From assembly GCF_021742065.1 (NCBI RefSeq), contig NZ_JAKKIE010000002.1, positions 1 to 64,000 on the forward strand: a stretch of 64,000 bases of DNA, given 5' to 3'. This DNA comes from Rhizorhapis sp. SPR117. Its GTDB lineage: Bacteria; Pseudomonadota; Alphaproteobacteria; Sphingomonadales; Sphingomonadaceae. The notes under the pieces were generated by a model. The model searched no databases and was not told the origin of the DNA. It saw only the letters and a list, made by a program, of their open reading frames with translations. Position 1 is the stretch's first letter; each line of letters opens with the position of its first letter. This document shows positions 46,805 through 54,088 of this stretch, one piece after another. The position numbers were made by a program, and so were the translations under genes.

Positions 46805-46829
46805 GATGCCAGCCTTCGCTGGCATGACG
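46805..46829. repeat. Third REP copy, before the GIY-YIG start
   Basis: GATGCCAGCCTTCGCTGGCATGACG, given here as ATGCCAGC-CTTC-GCTGGCAT, is in reverse orientation to the two copies at 46410-46480. The stem keeps pairing where its bases differ from them. Confidence 0.85.
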
Positions 46830-46842
46830 TTGATAAAGACCT

Positions 46843-47331
46843 TCAGCTCTCGCCTCTCCGCGCCGCCTCGATCTTCGCAACGTCGATCTTTCCCATTGTC
46901 ATCATGGCTTCAAACACCCGCTTTGCGACGGCTCTGTCGGGGTCGGCCATCCCCTCATTGAGCTGTCGCGGCGTGATCTGCCAGGAAAAGCCCCAGCGGT
47001 CCTTGCACCAGCCGCAGGCGCTTTCCGCGCCGCCATTGCCGACGATCGCATCCCAATAGCGATCCGTTTCGGCCTGATCCTGCGTCTCGATCATGAACGA
47101 CACCGCCTCATTGGGCCTGAACGCGGAACCGCCGTTCAGCCCGAGAAATGGCCTGCCGAAAACGGTGAACTCGACCGTCAGCTCGTCACCCTCCTTGCCC
47201 GAAGGAAAATCGCCCGGCGCCGCCATCGCATGCCCGACATGGCTATCGGGAAAGACGCTCGCATAGAACTCCGCAGCCTTGCGAGCCTCGCCATGGTCGA
47301 ACCATAGGCAGTTCATGATCTGGCTTGCCAT
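46843..47331 (-). CDS. VOC family protein (PhnB-like)
   Basis: A 162-residue vicinal oxygen chelate fold protein of the PhnB/3-demethylubiquinone-like group. It reads CLWFDHGEARKAAEFYASVFPDS, then FTVFGRPFLGLNGG and DRWGFSWQITP. Such proteins bind metals, but most have no known reaction. AAAGGAGAGG precedes the ATG at 47331. Confidence 0.9.
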   Translation of the reverse strand: MASQIMNCLWFDHGEARKAAEFYASVFPDSHVGHAMAAPGDFPSGKEGDELTVEFTVFGRPFLGLNGGSAFRPNEAVSFMIETQDQAETDRYWDAIVGNGGAESACGWCKDRWGFSWQITPRQLNEGMADPDRAVAKRVFEAMMTMGKIDVAKIEAARRGES

Positions 47332-47736
47332 ACATCCTCTCCTTTGTGTTTACCGCCATAAGAATGGTTATTCCGGATCGGAGTTCCTCAAGGTCTGAGA
47401 TGCGGTTAGTGGCAAGGATGTTGCCGAGTCCGGACAGGCGGGAATCGAGGAAAGCACCCCTTTATTCACCTTGACGCGCTCCTCATATACTACTTCGTTC
47501 CATGCCGCTCACCTATAAAACAAAGAAAAACAAATATAAGATATAAAAAACAATTTCAATATAGATATGATTTACTTTATAATATTTCTCTGTAGTTATT
47601 TACACCTATTAATTAACTTTATATTGTCATTTCAACGTATTTTTCAAACGTTTAATCATGGTTGCAATTCAAAAATGGTGTAAATCTAGCTAATAGAATT
47701 CTGATACATCACAGATTTGAACGGAGACTACAGGAA
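47332..47736. other. AT-rich intergenic stretch
   Basis: No gene is seen. About 47500-47690 is strikingly AT-rich against the GC-rich chromosome: long A and T runs (ATAAAACAAAGAAAAAC, TTAATTAACTTTATATTG) and many TATAAT-like words. It is just upstream of a DUF4168 gene and could be its promoter region, or a silenced or bent segment bound by nucleoid proteins. 47332-47500 is ordinary. Confidence 0.7.
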
Positions 47737-48099
47737 ATGAAAGCCAACTATGGAACCATACTGATGGCCACGTCTGCGATATTGTTCGCACCGGTTGCCA
47801 TGGCGCAGACAGCAACGCCCTCTGCCCCTGCCCAGACTCCCGAAGCATCGACAGCGCAGGATGATTTCAGCGATCAGGACATCCAGAAGTTCGCGATGGC
47901 AATGGTGAAATTGAACGATATCCAGGCCGATGCCACCATTGCCGCCCCAGACAAGCAGGCGCAGATGGCGGCCGCTGTTCAGCAGCAAGGACTTGATCCC
48001 CAGAAATTTAATGCGATTGCTGAAGCCGCGCAGTCAGATCCTGCCCTTCAGCAGAAGATCCAATCGAAAGCAGCCGCCGCTCAGCAACCGGCCCAATAG
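47737..48099 (+). CDS. Exported DUF4168 protein
   Basis: A 120-residue exported protein. The signal peptide ends at VAMAQ (about residue 23). A Pro/Ala/Thr linker is followed by a DUF4168 domain (DDFSDQDIQKFAMAMVKLNDI ... PALQQKIQ; about 40-110). The function is unknown. ATG 47737 has CAGGA 3 bases and GGAG 11 bases before. A strong hairpin follows. Confidence 0.82.
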   Translation: MKANYGTILMATSAILFAPVAMAQTATPSAPAQTPEASTAQDDFSDQDIQKFAMAMVKLNDIQADATIAAPDKQAQMAAAVQQQGLDPQKFNAIAEAAQSDPALQQKIQSKAAAAQQPAQ

Positions 48100-48115
48100 T
48101 CGGCAAGCGGAGCAT

Positions 48116-48149
48116 ACAGAGGGCGCTCCCAGGCAGGAGCGCCCTCTGT
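48116..48149 (+). terminator. Perfect 14-bp hairpin after the DUF4168 gene
   Basis: ACAGAGGGCGCTCC - CAGGCA - GGAGCGCCCTCTGT, 17 bases after the stop. There is no T-run, so it may stabilise the transcript or stop it with Rho. Confidence 0.6.
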
Positions 48150-48204
48150 GCCATGCGCGGCATTGCTCCGGAAATGGAAGCGTAAACTTATCCTTGGGGG
48201 AAGC

Positions 48205-48663
48205 GTGATCTCTGTGCACAGGCTCGGACGAGACGGCTCGGACAGGATCATAGCCGATTGTCATGACGGAGCGGTGCAATCGCCGTTCTTCTCAACCGGG
48301 AACAAGGCGATCCTTGCCGCAGTCTTTCTCTGCCTCATGTCCCCCTTGACGTCAGCGTCAGCAACCTCACCCACGCCCGCCTTTTTTACCGGCGAAGCGC
48401 TGTACGAGATTTGCCGCAATCCCAACCCCGGCCATTGCTCAATGTATGTCGCGGGCGTGATTGATGGCCTGTTCTACTCGGACACCGAACTGGGGACTGA
48501 AAGGCTTTGCCGGGCCAAGCTCACTAACGTGGAAGCGGCCGAAATCGTCGTCGAACGGTTGCGGGCCGATCGCATGTTGAGAGAGCTGTCCGCCGCCGTG
48601 GCCGTCAGAGTCGCGCTGTCCGATAAGCTTGCTTGCCTGACAGCCGGCACGCAAATGCCATAG
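48205..48663 (+). CDS. Rap1a/Tai-domain exported protein
   Basis: About 152 residues. A hydrophobic export signal (AILAAVFLCLMSPLTSASA) is followed by the Rap1a/Tai pattern: GEALYEICRNPNPGHCSMYVAGVIDG, then RLCRAKLTNVEAAEIVVERL and VRVALSDKLAC. In Serratia, Rap proteins are type VI secretion immunity proteins; most family members, as here with no T6SS gene in sight, have unknown roles. The start is uncertain: GTG 48205 follows GGGGGAA; GTG 48214 and 48274 are alternatives. Confidence 0.7.
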   Translation: MISVHRLGRDGSDRIIADCHDGAVQSPFFSTGNKAILAAVFLCLMSPLTSASATSPTPAFFTGEALYEICRNPNPGHCSMYVAGVIDGLFYSDTELGTERLCRAKLTNVEAAEIVVERLRADRMLRELSAAVAVRVALSDKLACLTAGTQMP

Positions 48664-48706
48664 TCCGTCCGGATTTCCCAAAGGCAGCCATTGCGATCGC
48701 ACTGCA

Positions 48707-49108
48707 TCAACTGCCGACGGCGATCCTGCAAGTCTGGTCAGGACGGCCCGGGCCGCTATAACTGACTTCGTCTCCCGTACCGCTGAGCGACCGCTCGCTT
48801 CCGGTGAATACCTCTGTCTCTGTATCACGCTCAAGCGGGGCGGGAACCTCCCGGCGAATGTCCCGGACACTGACAACATTTTCGTCGGACATGATATCTA
48901 TATAGAGTGCACCTCCGTCATCACATCGGTAGCTCGCGCTTTTGACGATCATGGGCGGAAGTGCAGCGTTCCCCCCGTCTGTCCCGGCATATGCTTCGTT
49001 TGTCGCGTTGGATGGTTCGGGCTCCGCGAACTCATTCTCCTGTTGCTGCGTATCACAACTCGCCAGCAATGATGCAACGGCAGCGGCAAAAGGCAGGCAT
49101 TTAAACAT
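48707..49108 (-). CDS. Small lipoprotein, possibly MliC-like
   Basis: A 133-residue predicted lipoprotein (lipobox LASC, cysteine near 18). A disordered Asn/Glu/Pro stretch is followed by ASYRCDDGGALYIDI, a single cysteine near the C-terminus (QTCRI) and GTGDEVSYSGPG. The Y-x-C-x-x-G start and the second cysteine resemble the lysozyme-inhibitor MliC domain, but the match is loose. ATG 49108 follows GAAGGAG. Confidence 0.7.
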   Translation of the reverse strand: MFKCLPFAAAVASLLASCDTQQQENEFAEPEPSNATNEAYAGTDGGNAALPPMIVKSASYRCDDGGALYIDIMSDENVVSVRDIRREVPAPLERDTETEVFTGSERSLSGTGDEVSYSGPGRPDQTCRIAVGS

Positions 49109-49404
49109 TCATTCTCCTTCAGCAGGGTTGAGGCGCTTACGAACGCACCGCCTACAAAGCGATGTCGCGTGCCTGGAATTGCGAACGACTCGATACCGAG
49201 CTTGGTTCCATCGCACACGGACCTGCGAAGAGTTGGTCGACGCCGCGATCGTCGAAACCAGCGCGATCCGTCGGCTGTTGTGCGCTTTGCGTGTATGCTA
49301 GACGTCCAAAAAGTCGCGCATTTCCGGCCTTCAACAAAACTCCTGTCCTACAACTAACCATATAGGATAAATACCCAGCCCCCGATATTCAGGAGGCTGA
49401 AAAC

Positions 49405-49944
49405 ATGAACATCGATTCCCTCATCAACGACGTGATCGCGCGGGAGGGTGGTTATAGCGACCACCCCGCAGACAAGGGCGGCCCTACGCGATGGGGCGTG
49501 ACGCAAGCGGTGGCGCGGGCGCAAGGTTATGCCGGCGACATGCGATGCTTTCCACGTAACGACGCCGTTCGCATCTACAAGCGCATCTATTGGGATGGTC
49601 CGGGCTATGCGACCATTGCCGACATCGCCCCGCGCATTGGCGCGGAATTGTTCGATACCGGCATTAACATGGGGCCACCCGTCGCCACCGGCTTTCTGCA
49701 ACGCGCCCTCAACGCACTCAACCGGGAACAGCGTGATTATGCCGACATCGGCATCGACCGCCGGATCGGCCCAAGAACCCTCGCCGCGCTCATAGCCTTC
49801 CTCCGCCTGCGTGGCGTCAAGGGCGAACGGGTACTGCTCAAAGCGATGGAGGCGTTGCAGGGCGAGCGTTACCTCACCCTCGCTGAACAGCGTCCCGCGA
49901 ACGAAGCCTTCCTCTATGGCTGGCTGGCGAACCGTATAGGATAA
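49405..49944 (+). CDS. GTA-type endolysin, glycoside hydrolase 108
   Basis: A 179-residue peptidoglycan hydrolase. IAREGGYSDHPADKGGPTRW is the GH108 catalytic motif, with the glutamate at residue 14. The second part (DRRIGPRTLAALIAF, about 115-130) is the family's peptidoglycan-binding half. GH108 enzymes serve as endolysins of gene transfer agents and phages. The holin gene next to it supports this. ATG 49405 follows GGAGG. Confidence 0.92.
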   Translation: MNIDSLINDVIAREGGYSDHPADKGGPTRWGVTQAVARAQGYAGDMRCFPRNDAVRIYKRIYWDGPGYATIADIAPRIGAELFDTGINMGPPVATGFLQRALNALNREQRDYADIGIDRRIGPRTLAALIAFLRLRGVKGERVLLKAMEALQGERYLTLAEQRPANEAFLYGWLANRIG

Positions 49945-49992
49945 TGCCTGTCACACCCCTAAACTTCCTAAACTTCCAGAATGGAGGCATCC

Positions 49993-50406
49993 ATGTCATT
50001 GCTAGCAGGACTGATTGGCCCCGTCGCCAAAATCCTCGACAAGATCATTCCCGATCCCGATGCTCGGGACAGGGCAAAGCTGGAACTGCTGAAACTTGAA
50101 GGCAGTCAGGAAATGGAGGCCGTGAAGACGCAAATCTCTGCCATCATGGCCGAAGCGCAATCGAGCGACCCATGGACCAGCCGCGCTCGGCCCAGCTTCC
50201 TATATGTCATGTATGCCTTGCTGCTCTGGTCCATCCCCATGGGTCTGATCGCTGCCACGCGACCCGACATGGCCGATGCGATTGCACGCGGAATGAACGC
50301 GTATTTGAACGGCATACCCGAACCGCTCTATGCGCTCTTTGGCACTGGCTATCTCGGCTACACCGCCGCACGCGCATGGGGCAAGGCGAAGGGAACGGAT
50401 CGCTAA
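49993..50406 (+). CDS. GTA-type holin, three-membrane-segment family
   Basis: A 137-residue protein of the GTA holin family (PF11351-like). A soluble helical N-terminus (IGPVAKILDKIIPDPDARDR, KLELLKLEGSQEMEAV) is followed by PWTSRARPSFLYVMYALLLW and a second membrane segment (ALFGTGYLGYTAARAW). It makes the membrane lesion that lets the endolysin reach the wall. ATG 49993 has GGAGG 6 bases before. Confidence 0.9.
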   Translation: MSLLAGLIGPVAKILDKIIPDPDARDRAKLELLKLEGSQEMEAVKTQISAIMAEAQSSDPWTSRARPSFLYVMYALLLWSIPMGLIAATRPDMADAIARGMNAYLNGIPEPLYALFGTGYLGYTAARAWGKAKGTDR

Positions 50407-50418
50407 GCGCAAACAAAA

Positions 50419-50448
50419 ACGCCGCCCCGGCGCAAACCGGGGCGGCGT
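50419..50448 (-). terminator. Strong terminator between holin and porin
   Basis: ACGCCGCCCCGG - CGCAAA - CCGGGGCGGCGT, 12-bp perfect stem. On the minus strand TTTTTG follows, so it terminates the porin gene and may also block the holin transcript. Confidence 0.85.
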
Positions 50449-50469
50449 CCCTCGCGAGCTTGCCGCCGT

Positions 50470-51843
50470 TCAGAAATCGATTTGCGCCCTGGCGCCAACC
50501 ACATCGGCGCTGTAGCTGTCCTTGCCGTTGGCTGTGACTTTTGCATGGTCATATTCCATATGACCATAGTTGATCATGAAGCGGACATAATCGATAGGTG
50601 TCCAGATTAGCGAGGCGGCATAACCATTTTGCGTACCGCCAACGATCCCGGTGTCAACAAGGTCCAGATAATCATAACGCAGATTGATTTGAACAGCGCC
50701 AATGCCTCCCATATCTACGCCGTTCTTTGGCTTTACACGATCAAATATGCCGCCTTTGTAACCGCGTGTGTCACCCTGGGTCAGAAAATAGCCAACCTCC
50801 GCATAACCGCCAAAGAATGTCGGATCAACGATGCCGGGACGCATGGCGCGCAACCAGTTCGCTTCACTGGCAAAATGCAGCGGACCACGAATAACGGCTG
50901 CCTCCAGCCCATAATTCAACTCACTGTCAGCCGAAAAACTACTAGTATCGATAAAACGAATGTCACTGCTGTGAATGAAGGGGCGTTGCCTGTATCTTGA
51001 TGTCGTCGCGCTATCCTGGAAATCCCGCCAGTGGACTGATCCGCCCATATGCACCTGTGTCTTGCCAAATTTCGGCATCCAGACAGCACGACCGTCAAAA
51101 CTATAACTATTGTTAACGTCCGAACTCAGATCTCCAATCGAATCGGTAAACACACCGCCACTCAACAGCGCATCGCCTGTCTTAACTGTGACTGACAGCC
51201 CAACCCGGCGCTCAAAGTTGAATGCATCGGTAAAGGCCGCTCGTTCCATAAAACTCGAAAAGCGGCTGCTTGTCAGTTCTTCGAGTGACTGGAAACCGTT
51301 GTGTTGACCAACCGCGACGGACAGCCCCTTGTCAGTATAGAACAGATATGCGTCAGCAATCTCAACTTCATCACCAGCGAAATCGGCTTCAAATTTATAA
51401 CCGAAACCGCCAGGAATGCTGCCCTCTACACCCAATCTGGCACGACGCACCTCGCTGGAAAAACCAAGGCCGCCATCAGGCACGCCAAGTGGAGTAGCTG
51501 CATCAAGATAGCCAAAATCGTATTGCAGGCGTCCCCGTACCTTGAAGGACCAGCCGCTCTTGGTGCTGAGTTCCGGCGCGCCCTTCCACTTGATCGTGGT
51601 TTCGGGCGCGGGGGCTGCGGCAGGAACCGCAGCGATGGCCGTGCTGTTCGCGTCGGTCTTGTCCGCAACGCTGCCCAAGCGCGCTTCCATGGCGCTCAAC
51701 TGCGCCTTCAATGCGTCGATCTCTGCCCGCATGGCAGCGGCATCCTCTGCCGACAAGGCTTGCGCATGCGCAACAGCCGATGTCATCGATAATGTCAGCA
51801 CCGAACATGTGGCGGCCAACCGCATTGCGAAGTTTCGTGTCAT
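50470..51843 (-). CDS. OprP/OprO-like phosphate-selective porin
   Basis: A 457-residue outer membrane porin of the OprO/OprP family. The signal peptide ends near AVAHAQA. A short coiled coil follows (AAMRAEIDALKAQLSAMEARL). The rest is a beta barrel (FKVRGRLQYDFGYLD, EVRRARLGVEGSIPG, YKFEADFAGDEVEIADAYLFY) ending in VGARAQIDF with C-terminal F. ATG 51843 is used, GGGACGG upstream. A Pho-box-like site about 80 bases upstream supports a phosphate-related role. Confidence 0.92.
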   Translation of the reverse strand: MTRNFAMRLAATCSVLTLSMTSAVAHAQALSAEDAAAMRAEIDALKAQLSAMEARLGSVADKTDANSTAIAAVPAAAPAPETTIKWKGAPELSTKSGWSFKVRGRLQYDFGYLDAATPLGVPDGGLGFSSEVRRARLGVEGSIPGGFGYKFEADFAGDEVEIADAYLFYTDKGLSVAVGQHNGFQSLEELTSSRFSSFMERAAFTDAFNFERRVGLSVTVKTGDALLSGGVFTDSIGDLSSDVNNSYSFDGRAVWMPKFGKTQVHMGGSVHWRDFQDSATTSRYRQRPFIHSSDIRFIDTSSFSADSELNYGLEAAVIRGPLHFASEANWLRAMRPGIVDPTFFGGYAEVGYFLTQGDTRGYKGGIFDRVKPKNGVDMGGIGAVQINLRYDYLDLVDTGIVGGTQNGYAASLIWTPIDYVRFMINYGHMEYDHAKVTANGKDSYSADVVGARAQIDF

Positions 51844-51922
51844 ATACCGTCCCTTTTCCTTTGCCTCTGCTGTAGCTGGCACGGCCTTTATGACGGCAAT
51901 GTTACGATATCACTTCGTTTGT

Positions 51923-51940
51923 ATGACAGTTTTATGGCGG
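51923..51940 (-). promoter_or_regulatory. Pho-box-like site before the porin gene
   Basis: On the minus strand it reads CCGCCATAAAACTGTCAT: a 7-base half that matches CTGTCAT in 5 of 7 positions, AAAA, then a perfect CTGTCAT. PhoB boxes are two such halves 11 bases apart. TGATAT, a possible -10, is 10 bases further on. The gene it faces is an OprP/O-type porin. Confidence 0.6.
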
Positions 51941-52285
51941 CTATTTTTCAACCAGCTTCAAAAGCCTGCGTTCGACCGGCGCGAGAATAGCCGTCAGTTC
52001 CTGTCCTCGCTTCAATACAGCGCCAGCTTCCCCGACAAGCGCCCACATACCCTGTCGGTGTCGCAGCTCCGGGCGCTTTTCGATGCGATATTCTGGACGT
52101 TCCGTGGCGCGGCGGAATGCCGAAAAGATGGCGGCTTCGCGGTGGAGGTCTATCGCATAATCCCGCCAATGACCGGCCGCGACCATGCGCCCATACAAGT
52201 CCATGATCCGCATCAATTCCATCCGATCGAACCCGGTTTGATATGTCCCGCCGTACTGTATGGGAAACGGCGTGATATTATGCAT
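51941..52285 (-). CDS. DUF2794 family protein
   Basis: A 114-residue protein. The DUF2794 signature is plain: TGFDRMELMRIMDLYGRMVA, AGHWRDYAIDLH and ATERPEYRIEKRPE. The family is found in alphaproteobacteria and has no known function. It overlaps cysE upstream by one base (TGATG), so the two are translated together. Confidence 0.9.
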   Translation of the reverse strand: MHNITPFPIQYGGTYQTGFDRMELMRIMDLYGRMVAAGHWRDYAIDLHREAAIFSAFRRATERPEYRIEKRPELRHRQGMWALVGEAGAVLKRGQELTAILAPVERRLLKLVEK

Positions 52286-53001
52286 CAGGCGCGGTCACGC
52301 TCTGGAACATCATCTTCGTGACGACCGCCCTTTGTCCTCCTGCCATGTTCTTCCATCAGTTCGGCGATGCGCTTGCGCATTTGTTCAAGCTCGCACTGCA
52401 TCAGTTCCAGCTTTTGCGTGGCCGGATCGAACATATCGGCGCAGGGCGTACCATAGGGCACGAAATGGCGTTGATATTCTTCTGCGCCGACCAACGTCTG
52501 CCGTGCAGGAATGCCAACCATGACCGCACTTTCCGGCACATCCCGGGTCACGACGGCATTGGCCCCCACGCGTGCGCGTGGGCCAACGGTGATCGGCCCC
52601 AGCACTTGCGCGCCCGATCCGATGATTGCACCATCGCTGATGGTTGGATGCCGTTTCCCTGCGATGCCGTTGGCCGGGTCGGTTCCGCCCAACGTAACGC
52701 ACTGGTATATAGTAACGTCATCGCCGATTTCGGCTGTCTCACCGATCACCGTAAATCCATGATCGATGAAAAAGCGCCGCCCGATCTTCGCACCGGGATG
52801 GATATCGACTGCGGTCAAAAACCGGGAAAAATGGTTGACGGCACGAGCGAGAAAATAGAGGCGCGCATTGAACAACGCATGGGCCACGCGGTGCAGGCCC
52901 AGCGCCCATACACCCGGATACAGCATCACTTCCCATCGGGATCGCGGCGCCGGATCACGCGCCTTTACCGAGTCCAGATAGTCGATCAGATTGCGCAGCA
53001 T
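52285..53001 (-). CDS. cysE: Serine O-acetyltransferase, EpsC/CysE type
   Basis: A 238-residue left-handed beta-helix enzyme. It acetylates serine for cysteine synthesis. The core is VDIHPGAKIGRRFFIDHGFT ... GDDVTIYQCVTLGGTDPANG ... GPRARVGANAVV. The short N-terminal part marks the EpsC-like type. The C-terminal tail (about 60 residues) is helical and basic. ATG 53001 is used; ATG 53016 with AGGAAA before it is equally possible. Confidence 0.9.
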   Translation of the reverse strand: MLRNLIDYLDSVKARDPAPRSRWEVMLYPGVWALGLHRVAHALFNARLYFLARAVNHFSRFLTAVDIHPGAKIGRRFFIDHGFTVIGETAEIGDDVTIYQCVTLGGTDPANGIAGKRHPTISDGAIIGSGAQVLGPITVGPRARVGANAVVTRDVPESAVMVGIPARQTLVGAEEYQRHFVPYGTPCADMFDPATQKLELMQCELEQMRKRIAELMEEHGRRTKGGRHEDDVPERDRA

Positions 53002-53159
53002 GGTCCTGCCCTTCATATTTCCTGTTGTCGCAACGTAAGACGAACACGCCAATTTTTCCAGATGCGAGGCATTTTTTCCGTTGGGACGTTGTTGCATCAA
53101 TGTTGGAATCATCGAACAAAGCGATTATATTATCGTCATTAGATCGAAAAGGACGATTA

Positions 53160-54083
53160 ATGTCGAGTTACATGCCCACTTTGAAACAGCTCCAATATCT
53201 GGCTGCGCTGAAGGAGCATGGCCATTTCGGCAGGGCTGCCGAAGCTTGCTTCGTCACACAATCAACGCTGTCCGCCGGGATCAAGGAACTGGAGTCCCTG
53301 ATCGGCATCGCGCTGGTCGAACGCACGCGGCGGGTTGTCCGATTCACTGCTTTTGGCGACCGAATCGTTGAAAAAGCCCATCGAATTCTGCGCGAAGCCG
53401 AAGAACTGGCGGAAATGGCGCAGGCAGCGGGAAAGCCGCTGGAGGGCGAATTGCGGATGAGCGTCATTCCCACCATCGCACCATTCCTGTTGCCGCAATT
53501 GCTGCCCAGGGTGCGCCGCGAAAAGCCCGGATTGAAGCTCTATCTGCGGGAGGAGACCAGCCATGCCGCAGTGGAATCGCTGCGCCATGGTTATGTCGAT
53601 TGCGTCCTGCTGGCCCTTCCTTTCGCCTGCGGCGATGTCGACAGCGAATTGCTGTTTCAGGACCCGCTGTATGTCGCCTTTCCCAAGGATGATCCGCGCG
53701 ATCCCCCGCCATTCATCCTGCCTGAAACAATCGACGAAACCCGCCTGCTGCTGCTGGAAGATGGCCACTGCCTGAAGGATCATGCGCTTGCCGCCTGCAA
53801 CCGTCCGGAACTGCGCGCCGAAGCGACGATGATGGGCACATCGTTGCATACGCTGGTGCAGATGGTGGATAATGGCCTTGGCCTCACCATGTTGCCTGAA
53901 ATGGCGATCCGCAACGGCATCCTGCTGAATACCGATATCGTCGCCCGTCCGCTCAAATCCGAAAACGCCTATCGCGATGTCGCACTGGTGTGGCGCAAGA
54001 ACAGTCCGCGCGATAAGGAATTCCGTCTGATGGCGCAAATTCTGCGTGATGCATCAAAGGTGGCGGCGAAAGCGGCGGCTTAG
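53160..54083 (+). CDS. oxyR: Hydrogen peroxide-sensing regulator OxyR
   Basis: A 307-residue LysR-type regulator. The winged-helix domain is at 5-65 (HFGRAAEACFVTQSTLSAGI). The redox pair is present as DGHCLKDHALAAC (C204, C213), the same spacing as C199/C208 in E. coli OxyR. It turns on peroxide defence genes after disulfide formation. ATG 53160 follows AAAAGGA. It is divergent from cysE with a 158-base gap. Confidence 0.93.
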   Translation: MSSYMPTLKQLQYLAALKEHGHFGRAAEACFVTQSTLSAGIKELESLIGIALVERTRRVVRFTAFGDRIVEKAHRILREAEELAEMAQAAGKPLEGELRMSVIPTIAPFLLPQLLPRVRREKPGLKLYLREETSHAAVESLRHGYVDCVLLALPFACGDVDSELLFQDPLYVAFPKDDPRDPPPFILPETIDETRLLLLEDGHCLKDHALAACNRPELRAEATMMGTSLHTLVQMVDNGLGLTMLPEMAIRNGILLNTDIVARPLKSENAYRDVALVWRKNSPRDKEFRLMAQILRDASKVAAKAAA

Positions 54084-54088
54084 CGGGG

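Noticed and set aside
49162..49365. Small plus-strand frames between the lipoprotein and the endolysin
   Set aside because: Two overlapping frames of 62-67 codons with no ribosome site, no signal and no family pattern; the 296-base gap shows no gene.
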